The translations under genes were made by a program, and so were the position numbers. The notes below the pieces were generated by a model, which made no database searches, was not told the DNA's origin, and saw only the letters and a program-made list of their open reading frames with translations. A stretch of DNA of 64,000 bases, from NCBI RefSeq assembly GCF_020443705.1, contig NZ_JAIZZK010000002.1, positions 124,001 to 188,000 of the forward strand, written 5' to 3'. Source of the stretch: Clostridium algoriphilum (GTDB taxonomy: Bacteria > Bacillota > Clostridia > Clostridiales > Clostridiaceae). This document shows positions 8,865 through 17,811 of this stretch, piece by piece. The number at the start of each line of letters is the position of its first letter. Position 1 is the stretch's first letter.

Positions 8865-9785
8865 ATGGCTGTTACTATAGAGGAACTAATAGAATATTTT
8901 AAACTAGAGGTTTTAGTAGAAGGAGAAAAGGGTAAACTAATTAATATTAGTGATATTAATAGACCGGGACTACAAATTGCAGGGTTTTACGAGTATTTTG
9001 ATAATAAGAGAGTTCAATTAATTGGCATGGCAGAGTGGAGTTTTTTAGATTGTATGGAGCCGGACCTTAGAAAAAAACGATTAAACAAATATTTTAAACT
9101 TGATACACCTTGTGTTATTTTTACTAGGCATTTGCAACCTCACAAGGAAGTTGTAAAGGCAGCTACTGAAAATGGACGATGGGTTTTACGAACAAAATTA
9201 ATTTCAACAAGATTTATTAGTAAGCTAACAAATTACTTAGATACTAAGTTAGCTCCAGAAACTAGGCTTCACGGCGTCTTATTGGATGTTTATGGTATAG
9301 GCATATTATTAACTGGAGAGAGTGGGATAGGTAAGAGTGAATGTGCATTAGAGCTAATAAAGAGGGGTCATAGATTAATTGCAGATGATGCAGTAGATAT
9401 TAAAGAAATTGATGGCGTTTTGCATGGCAATTGTCCATACATAACTTCAGGGATGCTTGAGGTAAGAGGTATGGGAATAATTGATATTCCAGCAATTTAT
9501 GGTATGAGTTCAGTTTTAAATGCTAAGACTATTAGTTTATTCGTTTCGCTTACTCAGTGGAACGAGAATGAAGAATACGATAGGCTGGGTATAGATAATC
9601 AGTTTATGGATGTTTTAAATGTACCTTTGAGAAAAATAACATTGCCAGTTAGACCAGGAAGAAATATAGCAGTAATTATTGAAGCGGCTGCGGCTAATTA
9701 TATATATAGTCTAAATTCTACCATAACTCCTGTTGAAACTATAAATAAAAGAATAGAGGAAGTAACCAAAGCACGTAATAAGTAA
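8865..9785 (+). CDS. hprK: HPr kinase/phosphorylase
   Basis: Phosphorylates HPr on Ser46 and removes that phosphate again, the sensor step of carbon catabolite control in Firmicutes. The 306-residue protein has an N-terminal domain, the Walker A motif GESGIGKS at residues 151-158, the acidic DD after HRLIA, and the HprK signature LEVRGMGIIDIP. Length matches the family. GGGGAA precedes the ATG. It lies downstream of the DUF896 gene with 44 bp between, possibly co-transcribed. Confidence 0.95.
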   Translation: MAVTIEELIEYFKLEVLVEGEKGKLINISDINRPGLQIAGFYEYFDNKRVQLIGMAEWSFLDCMEPDLRKKRLNKYFKLDTPCVIFTRHLQPHKEVVKAATENGRWVLRTKLISTRFISKLTNYLDTKLAPETRLHGVLLDVYGIGILLTGESGIGKSECALELIKRGHRLIADDAVDIKEIDGVLHGNCPYITSGMLEVRGMGIIDIPAIYGMSSVLNAKTISLFVSLTQWNENEEYDRLGIDNQFMDVLNVPLRKITLPVRPGRNIAVIIEAAAANYIYSLNSTITPVETINKRIEEVTKARNK

Positions 9786-9903
9786 TAAAAGATAAATTAG
9801 TAAAATATTTAATATTTGTAATGATTTTTATTAATTGTAATTTTAGTAAAAATTTAGTAAGATGGTAAATGTGGAAAATATTCGTCGTAGGGAGGAATTA
9901 AAT

Positions 9904-11310
9904 ATGTCTGATGTTAAAAATTTAGAAAAAAAATATGAAGTAGCTTGGGACAAATATACTGGAAATGATGTTAAAAAGGTATTTGCATTGTCTGATGAAT
10001 ATATTGATTTTATATCAAAATGCAAAACTGAAAGAGAGTGTGTAAATGAGTTTATATCACTCGCTGAAAAAAACGGCTACACAGATATTGACACTTATAT
10101 AAATAATGGTAGTAAATTAAAAGCTGGTGATAAAGTTTATGCGAGCAACATGGGTAAAACATTAGCATTATTTTTAATCGGTTCTGAGCCAATTGAAAAG
10201 GGTTTTAAGATTTTGGGGGCGCATATTGATTCACCAAGACTTGATTTAAAACAAAACCCATTATATGAGGATTCGGATCTAGCATTATTAAAAACACATT
10301 ATTATGGTGGAGTTAAAAAGTATCAATGGGTAACACTTCCTTTAGCTATCCATGGTGTTGTGGTTAAGAAAGATGGAACAATAGTAAATATAGTTATAGG
10401 AGAAGATGAAAAAGAACCAGTAGTTGGAATTTCAGACCTTCTAATTCATCTATCTGCTGATCAGATGAAGAAGACATTAGACAAAGGTATTGAGGGTGAA
10501 GACTTAAACGTATTTATAGGCAGTATACCAATAGAAGATAAAGATGCTAAAAATAGAGTTAAGTTAAATATATTAAGACTTTTAAATGATAAATATGATA
10601 TAGATGAAGAAGATTTTGTATCATCGGAATTAGAAGTAGTACCTGCAGGGCGCGCTAGAAGCTATGGATTAGACAGCAGTATGATTATGGCTTACGGACA
10701 AGATGATAGAGTTTGTGCATATACTTCATATGCTGCATTAATGAATATGAAGAAAACAGACAAAACTTGTATTGTTTTACTTGTAGATAAAGAAGAAGTT
10801 GGAAGCATTGGTGCAACGGGAATGCAATCAAAATTCTTTGAAAATACAGTAGCTGAAGTTGTTAATTTAATGGGCGATTATAGTGAGCTAAAAGTTAGAA
10901 GATCATTATCAAATTCTAAAATGTTATCGTCGGATGTAAGTGCTGCATTTGATCCAAACTACCCTTTAGTAATGGAAAAACGTAATGCCGCATACTTTGG
11001 AAAAGGCATAGTTTTAAACAAATATACTGGAGCTCGCGGAAAAAGCGGATGTAATGATGCTAACCCAGAATTTATTGCAGAGCTTAGAACTATAATGGAA
11101 AAACATAATGTCTCATGGCAAACATCAGAACTTGGAAAAGTGGATCAAGGCGGCGGAGGTACTATAGCATATATTTTAGCTGAGTATGGTATGCAGGTTA
11201 TTGATTCAGGTGTTGCTCTTCATAACATGCATGCACCATGGGAAATTTCAAGTAAAGCAGATATATATGAAGCACTAAAAGCTTATGAAGCATTTTTGTT
11301 AGAAATTTAG
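9904..11310 (+). CDS. M18 family aminopeptidase
   Basis: A zinc-dependent cytoplasmic aminopeptidase that removes N-terminal residues from peptides. Family motifs are GAHIDSPRLDLKQ (metal-binding His and Asp), VDKEEVGSIGATG (metal-binding and catalytic Glu), and the C-terminal ALHNMHAPWEISSKAD with the last metal-binding histidine. I chose ATG 9904 (468 residues) because GGGAGGA stands directly upstream; the longer frame from 9862 lacks such a site. It resembles the ApeA branch of M18. Transcribed alone. Confidence 0.92.
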   Translation: MSDVKNLEKKYEVAWDKYTGNDVKKVFALSDEYIDFISKCKTERECVNEFISLAEKNGYTDIDTYINNGSKLKAGDKVYASNMGKTLALFLIGSEPIEKGFKILGAHIDSPRLDLKQNPLYEDSDLALLKTHYYGGVKKYQWVTLPLAIHGVVVKKDGTIVNIVIGEDEKEPVVGISDLLIHLSADQMKKTLDKGIEGEDLNVFIGSIPIEDKDAKNRVKLNILRLLNDKYDIDEEDFVSSELEVVPAGRARSYGLDSSMIMAYGQDDRVCAYTSYAALMNMKKTDKTCIVLLVDKEEVGSIGATGMQSKFFENTVAEVVNLMGDYSELKVRRSLSNSKMLSSDVSAAFDPNYPLVMEKRNAAYFGKGIVLNKYTGARGKSGCNDANPEFIAELRTIMEKHNVSWQTSELGKVDQGGGGTIAYILAEYGMQVIDSGVALHNMHAPWEISSKADIYEALKAYEAFLLEI

Positions 11311-11375
11311 AATAAGAAAGTATAGATTATTATAAATCCATTTCTCTTCGATAAGTAATTCTAAACTAACTTTAT

Positions 11376-11441
11376 TGAAAGATACTAAAAAGTAAAAACT
11401 CGCGAGAGCTCAAACATTTACTTTTATTAACGTATCTTTCA
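11376..11441. repeat. Extended stem-loop downstream of the aminopeptidase gene
   Basis: tgaaagatac (11376-11385) pairs perfectly with gtatctttca (11432-11441). Inside, aaaagtaaa (11388-11396) pairs with tttactttt (11417-11425), and the loop contains ctcgcgag. It could end aminopeptidase transcription but lacks a clear T run. A separate 20-bp perfect palindrome lies at 11518-11537. Confidence 0.6.
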
Positions 11442-11548
11442 TAAAATAAGTAAGAATTATTAACGCTTGTTCAAATGTATTTTACGTAATATATACTTTC
11501 TTTACCATACTAAAGGAAGGAAATTATATAATTTCCTAATTAGAAAAT

Positions 11549-11577
11549 AAAAAGGAGATGTGAAAATATCTCCTTTT
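11549..11577. terminator. Bidirectional terminator at the end of the PHP gene
   Basis: aaaaaggagat (11549-11559) pairs with atctccttttt (from 11568). There are A and T runs on both sides, so it can act in both directions. Confidence 0.85.
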
Positions 11578-12410
11578 TATGAGTCTAATGCATTTACAAA
11601 GGCGGCTAGTTCTTCATTACTTAAAGAAACTGAACCAACAATGCCATGTTTGGTATCTGATTTTGTAATTCCATGAAAATCAGAACCTGCAGTAATTAAC
11701 TTGCCGTATTCCTTTGCTTTTAATTTTAGAAAAGATTTTTGTTTTTTTGTGTTTATTGGATACACCGCTTCTATACCATCAAAATTAAGGCCTAACATTT
11801 CATCTATAGGAGTTTTTTTAATTAGCACAGGGTGTGCAAGTACAGCTAATGCATTAACTTTCTTTAATATGCTTATTCCATCAGCTGTTGAAATTCTCTT
11901 CATATGAACATATGCAGGGCTATCATTTGAAAGAAAATTATCAAATATATATTTCCAATCATATTTATAACCAGCATCAATTATTGCTTTAGCTATATGG
12001 GGCCTAGCAACTACACCTTTGGCTTCATCTAAAACCTTCTGGTAGTCTAATTTTATCTTGAAAAATGTATCTAGATTTTCTACTATCTTTTTACCTCTAG
12101 ATAATCTAAAATCATCTATATCCTTTAAAAAACTTTGAAAATCTGGATCTTTATACTTATCATCTTTGAAATATCCTAGAACATGTATGCTCTCATTGTT
12201 ATGAATAGTAGATAATTCTATACCAGGTATTACCCTAATATTATTATTTATACCTTCCCTAATTCCTTCTTCAACATTTAATGTAGTGTCATGATCTGTT
12301 ATTGCAATAATATCAAGACCACTCAAAGAAGCTTCGTGGATTAATTCTTTAGGACTTAGTTTTCCATCAGATGCATTTGTATGAAGATGGAAATCACCTC
12401 GATTGTACAT
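11577..12410 (-). CDS. PHP domain-containing phosphoesterase
   Basis: A 277-residue metal-dependent phosphoesterase. The PHP motifs appear in order: DFHLHTNASDG (residues 6-16), AITDHDT, PGIELST, LAHPVL and GSDFHG. Close relatives hydrolyse 3',5'-nucleoside bisphosphates or act as 5'-3' exonucleases on short RNA (YciV/TrpH group), but the substrate here is not visible. GAGGTG precedes the ATG. It is monocistronic, divergent from pabA. Confidence 0.88.
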   Translation of the reverse strand: MYNRGDFHLHTNASDGKLSPKELIHEASLSGLDIIAITDHDTTLNVEEGIREGINNNIRVIPGIELSTIHNNESIHVLGYFKDDKYKDPDFQSFLKDIDDFRLSRGKKIVENLDTFFKIKLDYQKVLDEAKGVVARPHIAKAIIDAGYKYDWKYIFDNFLSNDSPAYVHMKRISTADGISILKKVNALAVLAHPVLIKKTPIDEMLGLNFDGIEAVYPINTKKQKSFLKLKAKEYGKLITAGSDFHGITKSDTKHGIVGSVSLSNEELAAFVNALDS

Positions 12411-12629
12411 TTAATCACCTCAAATTTATAGTTTTACTATTACCATTTTACCTAATAATGGTCAATATTTAAAGGGGTATGTAATAAATAATTATTATTA
12501 ATGAATATTTAATACGTGTTATTAGGAGCGACTATAAAATATTGTAGCCAGTTTCAATATTTAAATCCTAATGATTTTGTTGAAACTATTTGATATAATA
12601 GGTAATTATAAGAGGATAGGAGATCGTTT

Positions 12630-13211
12630 ATGTTTTTGATGATAGACAATTATGATTCATTTGTATACAACCTTGTTAGATACTTTGAAGAGCTCGGTGA
12701 AAAAGTATTAGTATATAGAAACGATAAAATTACATTGAAGGATATTGAGAGAATTAAGCCAGAAGCCATAATAATTTCACCTGGTCCAAAATATCCAGAA
12801 TGTGCAGGCAACTGCATGGAAATAGTAGAGCATTTCAAGGAGAGTATACCTATTTTGGGAATATGCTTAGGGCATCAAATTATTGGTAAGGTATTTGGTG
12901 CCAATATTATTCAAGGATTTGAACCAGTTCATGGAAAGGTATTTAAAATTAACCATTGTGGAAAATATGTGTTTAAGAATATTATGAGTCCAATGAGGGT
13001 TACAAGGTACCATTCCTTATTAATAGAAAAGGAAACCTTGCCAGAGGTACTAGAGATAACTAGTGAAACTGAAGATGGAGTTATAATGGGAATAAGACAT
13101 AAAAATTATCTTATTGAAGGGTTACAGTTTCATCCTGAAGCAGAGCTTACGGAATATGGACATGAAATATTGCAAAATTTTATTAATGAAGTAAAAATAA
13201 AAAATATTTAA
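12630..13211 (+). CDS. pabA: Aminodeoxychorismate/anthranilate synthase glutamine amidotransferase component
   Basis: Class I glutamine amidotransferase that releases ammonia for PabB. The catalytic triad is visible: C79 in GICLGHQ, and H168 with E170 in QFHPEAE. N-terminal MIDNYDSFVYNL is typical. At 193 residues it is normal length. In many Firmicutes one such protein serves both tryptophan and folate synthesis; here its place before pabB points to p-aminobenzoate. It is the first gene of the pab/fol cluster, 15 bp before pabB. Confidence 0.94.
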   Translation: MFLMIDNYDSFVYNLVRYFEELGEKVLVYRNDKITLKDIERIKPEAIIISPGPKYPECAGNCMEIVEHFKESIPILGICLGHQIIGKVFGANIIQGFEPVHGKVFKINHCGKYVFKNIMSPMRVTRYHSLLIEKETLPEVLEITSETEDGVIMGIRHKNYLIEGLQFHPEAELTEYGHEILQNFINEVKIKNI

Positions 13212-13226
13212 GACTAAGGAGATAAA

Positions 13227-14576
13227 ATGCAGCTTGTAATTGAAAAACTTCAAACTAAACTTGATGGCTTTGATATATATTCTCTATTTAAGGAAGATAC
13301 AAATACCGTATTGTTAGACAGTGCAAGAGATGAAGAAACCTTGGGAAGATATTCTTTCATAGGTGTAAATTGCTTTATAACATTTAAAAGTAAAAATGGT
13401 AAGTGCTACAAGAACGAAAAGGAATATGCAGGTGATACTTTTACAGAGTTAAATAAAATTTTAAAGGAATTCACTTTAGAAAATAATACTAATTTACCCT
13501 TTGTATCTGGTGGTATAGGATATTTTTCTTATGACTTGGGTAGAGAACTTGAAGAGTTACCTAATATAGCAATGGAGGATATAGATATTCCATGCTGTTA
13601 TTTCAATTTTTATGACAATATAATTATATTAGATAACTTGGAAAAAATTACATATATATCGGCATTAGGGATGCTTAAATCTCAGAAAGACAGTATTTGC
13701 GGTATTAAGAGACGTATTCTAAAAGGTAATAAAGTTACATATGAAAAAGTTGGAAACATAACAAATAAATTTACTTCAAGTTTTGAAAGAAACAAATACA
13801 TAAATACCATATCAAAAGTAAGAGAGTTTATAAAAAGTGGAGATATATATATTACTAATTTATCTCAAAGATTTAGTTGTAGCATTAGTAAAAGTGCATA
13901 TGAGATATACAAAGATTTAAGATATATAAACCCTGCTCCATTTGCTGCATTTATGAATTTCGGGGATTTTAATATACTATGCTCATCCCCAGAAAGATTT
14001 TTAAGTATAGTGGATAGAAAGGTAGAAACTAGACCTATAAAGGGAACCATGCCAAGGGGGATAGGTGAAGAGGAAGACCTTAAAAATAAAAACATATTAA
14101 TAAATAGTGAAAAGGATAAAGCTGAACTTCTAAATGTTGTGGATTTAGAGCGAAATGATTTAAGTAAAGTCTGCAAGCCTAATTCTGTAAAAGTAACGGA
14201 ACTTTTTAAATTAAAGGAGTATAGTACAGTCTTTCATTTAGAATCTACAGTAGTAGGTGAGTTAAAAGAGCAGGTAGGTTCAATAGAATGTATTAAGGCG
14301 TGTTTTCCTGGAGGTTCGATAACAGGTACACCTAAAATACGTTCCATGGAAATTATTGAGGAATTAGAGTCTGTACGGAGAAATATATATACTGGGTCTC
14401 TTGGGTATTTGGGGTTTGATGGGAATGTAGATTTAAACATAATTATTAGAACAATTTTAATAAAAGACCATAAAGCTTATTTTGGTGTAGGGGGAGGAAT
14501 AACTTGGGATTCTAAGGAAGAACTTGAATATGATGAAACCTTAGATAAAGCAATGGCGCTGATGAGAGTTTTATAA
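13227..14576 (+). CDS. pabB: Aminodeoxychorismate synthase component I
   Basis: Converts chorismate and ammonia to 4-amino-4-deoxychorismate. The 449-residue protein has an N-terminal TrpE-like domain and a C-terminal chorismate-binding domain with RPIKGTMPRG, VDLERNDLSKV and PGGSITGTPK. The lysine in PIKGT (about K272) is the catalytic lysine that distinguishes PabB from anthranilate synthase, which has PIAGT. AAGGAG precedes the ATG. It lies between pabA and pabC. Confidence 0.95.
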   Translation: MQLVIEKLQTKLDGFDIYSLFKEDTNTVLLDSARDEETLGRYSFIGVNCFITFKSKNGKCYKNEKEYAGDTFTELNKILKEFTLENNTNLPFVSGGIGYFSYDLGRELEELPNIAMEDIDIPCCYFNFYDNIIILDNLEKITYISALGMLKSQKDSICGIKRRILKGNKVTYEKVGNITNKFTSSFERNKYINTISKVREFIKSGDIYITNLSQRFSCSISKSAYEIYKDLRYINPAPFAAFMNFGDFNILCSSPERFLSIVDRKVETRPIKGTMPRGIGEEEDLKNKNILINSEKDKAELLNVVDLERNDLSKVCKPNSVKVTELFKLKEYSTVFHLESTVVGELKEQVGSIECIKACFPGGSITGTPKIRSMEIIEELESVRRNIYTGSLGYLGFDGNVDLNIIIRTILIKDHKAYFGVGGGITWDSKEELEYDETLDKAMALMRVL

Positions 14577-14588
14577 ATAGGAGGTGGT

Positions 14589-14640
14589 ACCCTAGGTAGG
14601 GTGGTTGCACTCTAGAAGAGTAATTGCACCTTAAAAGGGT
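14589..14640 (+). repeat. Three tandem 19-20 nt mini-hairpin repeats before pabC
   Basis: Three units stand head to tail in the 67-bp gap between pabB and pabC. Their stems are ACCCT/AGGGT (14589-14602), ACTCT/AGAGT (14609-14621) and ACCTT/AAGGGT with a bulge (14628-14640). The first two are followed by the linker ggttgc or aattgc. Stem bases change in pairs between units, which keeps the pairing. The third stem contains the ribosome-binding site of pabC (AAGGG). Confidence 0.65.
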
Positions 14641-14643
14641 AAT

Positions 14644-15417
14644 ATGATATTGATAAATGATAATTTAAAAGAAGATGAGATATCTTTGGATAGCGGGTTT
14701 TTCTTTGGTAGAGGAGTATTTGAGACTATATTAGTTAAAGAAAAACCAATACTTCTTGGGTCCCATATCAAAAGGCTAAATATTGGACTTATTACACTGA
14801 ATGTAGATAAAAAAATTACAAAAGAAGAAATCTATGCTGCTGTTCTAAAACTAAATTGTAAAAATTGCGTGCTAAAAATCATGGTATCTGAAAAAAATAC
14901 GATATTTACTACAAGACAAATTCCATATAAACATAGTGACTATGATGGAGGGTTTTCCTTAGGATTAAGTGAGGTTAGGCGGAATGCATATTCCAACTTG
15001 ACTTATGTTAAATCCTTTAATTATGTGGAAAATATAATTGAACGTGATAAAATTATAAACAAAGGATATAACGAAGCCTTGTTTCTAAACACGGAGGGAT
15101 TTTTAAGTGAAGGTGCTGTAAGTAATATATTTTTTATAAAAAATGGAATTATATTTACACCAAAAATTAAATGCGGGCTATTACCAGGTATTGTGCGAGA
15201 GTTTGTTATTAAGTATTCATCTTCTATAGGATTTGAGCTGAAAGAGGGAGAGTTTACATATGGCGAATTGTTGGAAGCTGAAGGCGTATTTATAACTAAT
15301 AGCATTATGGGTATAATGAAAGTTAATAAAATCGACGATAGGGTTATTAAAGAAAGCGCAGTTGTATCTGAAATAAAAAGGTATTATGATATATACGTAG
15401 ACAATTATAAGGAATAA
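14644..15417 (+). CDS. pabC: Aminodeoxychorismate lyase (class IV aminotransferase fold)
   Basis: A PLP enzyme that splits aminodeoxychorismate into p-aminobenzoate and pyruvate. The 257-residue protein belongs to the class IV aminotransferase fold: FFFGRGVFETILV near the N terminus, the PLP lysine in YVKSFNYVENIIERD, then GYNEALFLNTEGFLSEGAVSNIF. PabC and D-amino-acid aminotransferase are hard to separate by sequence; the position directly after pabAB decides for PabC. The start follows AAGGG in the third mini-hairpin. Confidence 0.9.
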   Translation: MILINDNLKEDEISLDSGFFFGRGVFETILVKEKPILLGSHIKRLNIGLITLNVDKKITKEEIYAAVLKLNCKNCVLKIMVSEKNTIFTTRQIPYKHSDYDGGFSLGLSEVRRNAYSNLTYVKSFNYVENIIERDKIINKGYNEALFLNTEGFLSEGAVSNIFFIKNGIIFTPKIKCGLLPGIVREFVIKYSSSIGFELKEGEFTYGELLEAEGVFITNSIMGIMKVNKIDDRVIKESAVVSEIKRYYDIYVDNYKE

Positions 15418-15433
15418 AGGCTACTCTAAAGGG

Positions 15434-15940
15434 GTGGAAACCATAAATATTAACTTAATGGATGACAAAATAAATGATATTATAAAAAATCAAAGCTTTC
15501 AGAATAACCTAAGCAAAATAGAAGAGCTAGAAAAAAATAGAAAATATTGTTTGCATGATATGCAACACTTTTTAGATGTGGCACGACTTATGTACATAAT
15601 TAGTTTAGAAAATGATTTATCTATACCCAAATATATAATTTATACAACTGCACTTTTGCATGATATAGGTAGAGGAGAACAGTATGAAAATGGTACTGCT
15701 CATAATATTGCTAGTGTGAGTATTTCTAAAAAAATATTACATCAGTGCACATATGCTGATGAAGAAATAGATAAAATCCTATATGCTATAGGAAACCATA
15801 GAAACGATACTGAAAGTTTTAATGTGTTAAGCGACTTATTATATAAAGGTGACAAGCTTTCAAGAAATTGTAATCATTGCACAGCAAGAGTTGGATGTAA
15901 ATGGCCACAAGAGAAGAAAAATATGAAGATAACATACTAG
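15434..15940 (+). CDS. HD domain phosphohydrolase in the folate cluster
   Basis: A 168-residue HD-superfamily protein: HDMQHFLDVARL, then LLHDIGRGEQYENGTAHNIAS, and later GNHR. It ends with a cysteine motif, NCNHCTARVGCKW. HD proteins of this type hydrolyse phosphate esters of nucleotides. It sits between pabC and folP, so a role in the pterin branch (for example dephosphorylation of dihydroneopterin triphosphate) is possible but unproven. The start is uncertain: GTG 15434 overlaps the AAAGGGGTGG site, and the next ATG is at 15458. Confidence 0.8.
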   Translation: METININLMDDKINDIIKNQSFQNNLSKIEELEKNRKYCLHDMQHFLDVARLMYIISLENDLSIPKYIIYTTALLHDIGRGEQYENGTAHNIASVSISKKILHQCTYADEEIDKILYAIGNHRNDTESFNVLSDLLYKGDKLSRNCNHCTARVGCKWPQEKKNMKITY

Positions 15941-15996
15941 AAACATAATGCATAATTTAGTATACATGGTATGTTAGATTTTTTAGGAGGAAAGAT

Positions 15997-16803
15997 ATGA
16001 AAATAGGAAACCAATGTTTTGAAATAGGTAAAAGGACTTACATAATGGGAATATTAAATGTTACTCCTGATTCATTCTCTGATGGGGGAAAATTTAATGA
16101 TGTTCAATCAGCAATAAATCATGCGAAGATAATGGTTGAGCAGGGAGCTGATATTATTGATATTGGTGGAGAATCTACAAGACCAGGGCACTCAGTTGTT
16201 AGTGAGGCAGAAGAAATTGAAAGAGTGATACCTATTATAAAGGCTTTAAAGAAGGAATTGGATGTCCCTATTTCTGTGGATACATATAAAGGGAAAGTTG
16301 CAGAACTGGCGATTGAGGCAGGGGCAGATATGATTAATGATATATGGGGGTTTAAGAAGGACCCCTATATTGCACTTGTTGCGGCTAAATATAATGTCCC
16401 TTGCTGTTTAATGCATAATAGAGATAATAAGAATTATGATGATTTAATTTTCGATGTATTAAAAGATTTAGAAGAAAGTATAACAGTTGCACTAAATGCA
16501 GGCGTTAAAAAAGAAAATATTATATTAGACCCAGGAATTGGTTTTGCGAAAAGCTATGAGGATAATTTAAAAACCATGAATAACCTAGAAAAACTAAATA
16601 GTTTAGGGTATCCAGTACTCCTTGGAACCTCAAGAAAATCTATGTTAGGAGTTGCACAAGATTTACCTACTAGTGAAAGGCTTGAGGGGACACTGGCAAC
16701 TACAGCTATAGGGATAATGAAGGGTTGCGAATTTATAAGAGTGCATGATATAAAAGAGAATAAAAGAGTTTGCGCTATAACAGACGCTATCTGTAGAGGG
16801 TGA
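15997..16803 (+). CDS. folP: Dihydropteroate synthase
   Basis: Joins p-aminobenzoate to 6-hydroxymethyl-7,8-dihydropterin diphosphate, giving dihydropteroate; it is the sulfonamide target. The 268-residue TIM-barrel protein shows GILNVTPDSFSDGG, DIGGESTRPG, SVDTYK and GTSRKSMLG. AGGAGG precedes the ATG. It receives p-aminobenzoate from PabABC upstream and the pterin from FolB/FolK downstream. Confidence 0.96.
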   Translation: MKIGNQCFEIGKRTYIMGILNVTPDSFSDGGKFNDVQSAINHAKIMVEQGADIIDIGGESTRPGHSVVSEAEEIERVIPIIKALKKELDVPISVDTYKGKVAELAIEAGADMINDIWGFKKDPYIALVAAKYNVPCCLMHNRDNKNYDDLIFDVLKDLEESITVALNAGVKKENIILDPGIGFAKSYEDNLKTMNNLEKLNSLGYPVLLGTSRKSMLGVAQDLPTSERLEGTLATTAIGIMKGCEFIRVHDIKENKRVCAITDAICRG

Positions 16804-16834
16804 ATAAATATTCACTTATAAAGGAGATAAAACT

Positions 16835-17650
16835 ATGGACAAAATGTATATAAAAGATTTAGAAATTTATGCCAACCATGGTGTTTTTCAAGAGGAAAAA
16901 ACCTTAGGACAACGTTTCTTAATATCTTTGGAGCTATTTATTAATTTAAGAGAAGCAGGCACCACTGATGATATAACAAAAACAGTTCATTATGGTGAGC
17001 TTTGCAACCTTATAGAGGAAGAATTTAAGAAGGAAAGCTATGATTTAATAGAAAAAGCAACTGAAAAAATAGCTGAATTTATACTTTTAAAATACAATTT
17101 AGTTCAAAGAGTAAAGGTTACAATCAAAAAACCTTGGGCCCCTATAGGAAAATCCCTTCGATATGCAGCAGTTGAAATCGATAGATGTTGGCATACTTCG
17201 TATATTGGAGTAGGTGGGAATATGGGTGATAAAGAAAAAAATGTAGAGATGGCATTAGAGCTCATAAGTAAATCTTATCATACAAAGATAACTAAGAAAT
17301 CAAAACTTTATGAAACTAAGCCTGTAGGGTACCTAGAACAAGAGGACTTCTTAAATTGCGCTATCGAAATAAAAACACTTTTAACTCCCCTAGAACTTGT
17401 AAGATTTCTGTTATCTATAGAAAAAGAATTAAAACGTGAGAGAGTTATAAGATGGGGTCCTAGAACAGTAGATTTAGATGTGTTATTGTATGATAATATA
17501 ATTAGTTCAATAGACGAAATAATATTACCTCATCCAAGAATGCAGGAAAGAATGTTTGTATTAGAGCCGCTCAGTGATATAGCACCTTATGTTGTACACC
17601 CAATTTTAAATAAAACTATAATTCAAATTAAAAAGGAAATAGAAGCATAA
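16835..17650 (+). CDS. folKB: Bifunctional dihydroneopterin aldolase / hydroxymethyldihydropterin pyrophosphokinase
   Basis: A fusion of two folate enzymes in 271 residues. Residues 1-118 form FolB (YIKDLEIYANHGVFQEEKTL, with the family's HGV motif). Residues from about 122 form FolK (YIGVGGNMGDKEKN, then RWGPRTVDLDVLLYD and LPHPRMQERMFVLEPL). FolB cleaves dihydroneopterin; FolK pyrophosphorylates the product for FolP. AAAGGAG precedes the start. Its stop lies inside the terminator stem, so this is the last gene of the cluster. Confidence 0.95.
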   Translation: MDKMYIKDLEIYANHGVFQEEKTLGQRFLISLELFINLREAGTTDDITKTVHYGELCNLIEEEFKKESYDLIEKATEKIAEFILLKYNLVQRVKVTIKKPWAPIGKSLRYAAVEIDRCWHTSYIGVGGNMGDKEKNVEMALELISKSYHTKITKKSKLYETKPVGYLEQEDFLNCAIEIKTLLTPLELVRFLLSIEKELKRERVIRWGPRTVDLDVLLYDNIISSIDEIILPHPRMQERMFVLEPLSDIAPYVVHPILNKTIIQIKKEIEA

Positions 17651-17671
17651 TAAGCTTTTATTTCCTTTTTT
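17630..17671 (+). terminator. Terminator of the pab/fol cluster
   Basis: aaaaaggaaata (17630-17641) pairs with tatttccttttt (17659-17670). The 5' arm overlaps the last codons of folKB. Confidence 0.9.
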
Positions 17672-17776
17672 AAATTCTTCCTAACAAGTTACATGAATTC
17701 ACTAAGAAGTTTATATGTTGAATTTAATTTGCTAATGTGTTTATTTATAGGCATAACAAAATACTTGTAAAAAAAC

Positions 17777-17811
17777 AAATACCTTATACCTTATTTAGGT
17801 ATAAGGTATTT
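17777..17811 (-). terminator. Terminator of the lipoprotein gene
   Basis: A perfect 15-bp stem (17777-17791 with 17797-17811), followed on the minus strand by a run of seven T. Confidence 0.9.

Noticed and set aside
14581-14630. T-box-like sequence (agggtgg, ggtacc) before pabC
   Set aside because: The T-box core AGGGUGGNACCGCG is only partly matched, the gap is just 67 bp, and there is no specifier stem or terminator.
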